A stretch of 64,000 nucleotides of DNA from Aurelia coerulea (lineage: Eukaryota > Cnidaria > Scyphozoa > Semaeostomeae > Ulmaridae): contig CM076945.1 of NCBI GenBank assembly GCA_039566865.1, forward strand, positions 8,111,501 through 8,175,500. Reading direction: 5' to 3'. The translations under genes were made by a program, and so were the position numbers. Position 1 is the first letter of the stretch. Each line of letters starts with the position of its first letter. The notes under the pieces are model-generated. The model saw nothing but the letters and a program-made list of their open reading frames with translations, made no database searches and was not told the DNA's origin. Positions 63,643-64,000 of the stretch are shown here, piece after piece.

Positions 63643-64000
63643 TTTAATTCAATTCAATTCAATTCAATTCAATTTTATTCGCAGAATACAACAACCTAAT
63701 ACAATGTAATATAAAAAATAAATGTATTCTACACGACCCAAGAAAAGCGGAGCTTATCTAGCTTGGGCCGTAAATTAAAATTCAAAAGGATACGCGAAAA
63801 AGAAAAAATACGTCATAGTACAAAAGCTAGGAAAATTCAACAGTAAGATATATTTTTGTTAGTAAGGAATGTTATTGGTTTGTAAGTCTTATTGATCATG
63901 CAGATCTTTTATAGTTCATTTTGGTAAGCTAAGATGATGCTTTCTTTAAGTTTTTTACGGAAGTGTTTTTGTTTTGAGATTGACTTTAAGGAAGGAGGAA
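63643..64000 (-). mobile_element. 3' end of a CR1/L2-like LINE, minus strand, runs off the edge
   Basis: (AATTC)n with TTCAATTCAATTCAATTC at 63645-63675, followed by TTTTATTCGCAGAATACAAC and TAATACAATGTAAT, then the GGCCCAAG..CTAGATAAGCT block. On the minus strand this is the same 3' UTR and (ATTGA)n tail as the LINE at 49970-51196. The coding part would lie to the right of the window. Confidence 0.75.

Overview
The window is a piece of animal genomic DNA. Genes are split by GT-AG introns, many short exons are scattered over tens of kilobases, and a large share of the sequence is miniature inverted-repeat elements and 5'-truncated non-LTR retrotransposons. The proteins are clearly metazoan. 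Their divergence from vertebrate homologues, and a single-exon class A GPCR of a type common in coral and anemone genomes, suggest a cnidarian, most likely anthozoan. This is inference; another non-vertebrate animal is possible.

Four genes are supported. (1) A single-exon class A GPCR on the minus strand (4317-5261). (2) The C-terminal half of a 3-hydroxyanthranilate 3,4-dioxygenase gene (HAAO), plus strand, six exons, 8325-16867; its 5' exons were not found. (3) A complete Integrator complex subunit 7 gene (INTS7), plus strand, 26 exons, 20930-47949, whose exons join in phase into a 945-residue protein. (4) The 5' part of a UBR1/UBR2-type N-recognin E3 ubiquitin ligase, plus strand, eight exons, 52089-62469, running off the right edge. 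HAAO, INTS7 and UBR lie head to tail but belong to unrelated pathways (tryptophan/kynurenine catabolism, snRNA 3'-end processing and transcription attenuation, N-degron proteolysis). Nothing suggests they act together.

Layout: 1-4.3 kb holds repeats, a LINE remnant and decayed copies of the GPCR tail; 4.3-5.4 kb the GPCR and a 28-bp minisatellite upstream of it; 5.4-8.3 kb has no recognised gene; 8.3-16.9 kb HAAO; 17-20.9 kb intergenic foldback elements; 20.9-47.9 kb INTS7; 48-52 kb intergenic with a LINE carrying an open reverse-transcriptase ORF; 52-64 kb UBR.

The most distinctive content is the transposon structure. One foldback MITE family has four copies, in introns of HAAO, INTS7 (two) and UBR. 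Each has termini resembling AGCATAGG, a readable 9-bp target duplication, and a perfectly kept TGACGTCA palindrome (the CREB/ATF core). A second family with TAGACT/TAGCCT termini also makes 9-bp duplications. It ranges from 72 bp, sitting at the 5' splice site of INTS7 exon 10, to 580 bp. Several elements are nested up to three deep, with empty sites that can be reconstructed from the window itself. All coordinates come from reading the sequence by eye; no alignment or database search was run.
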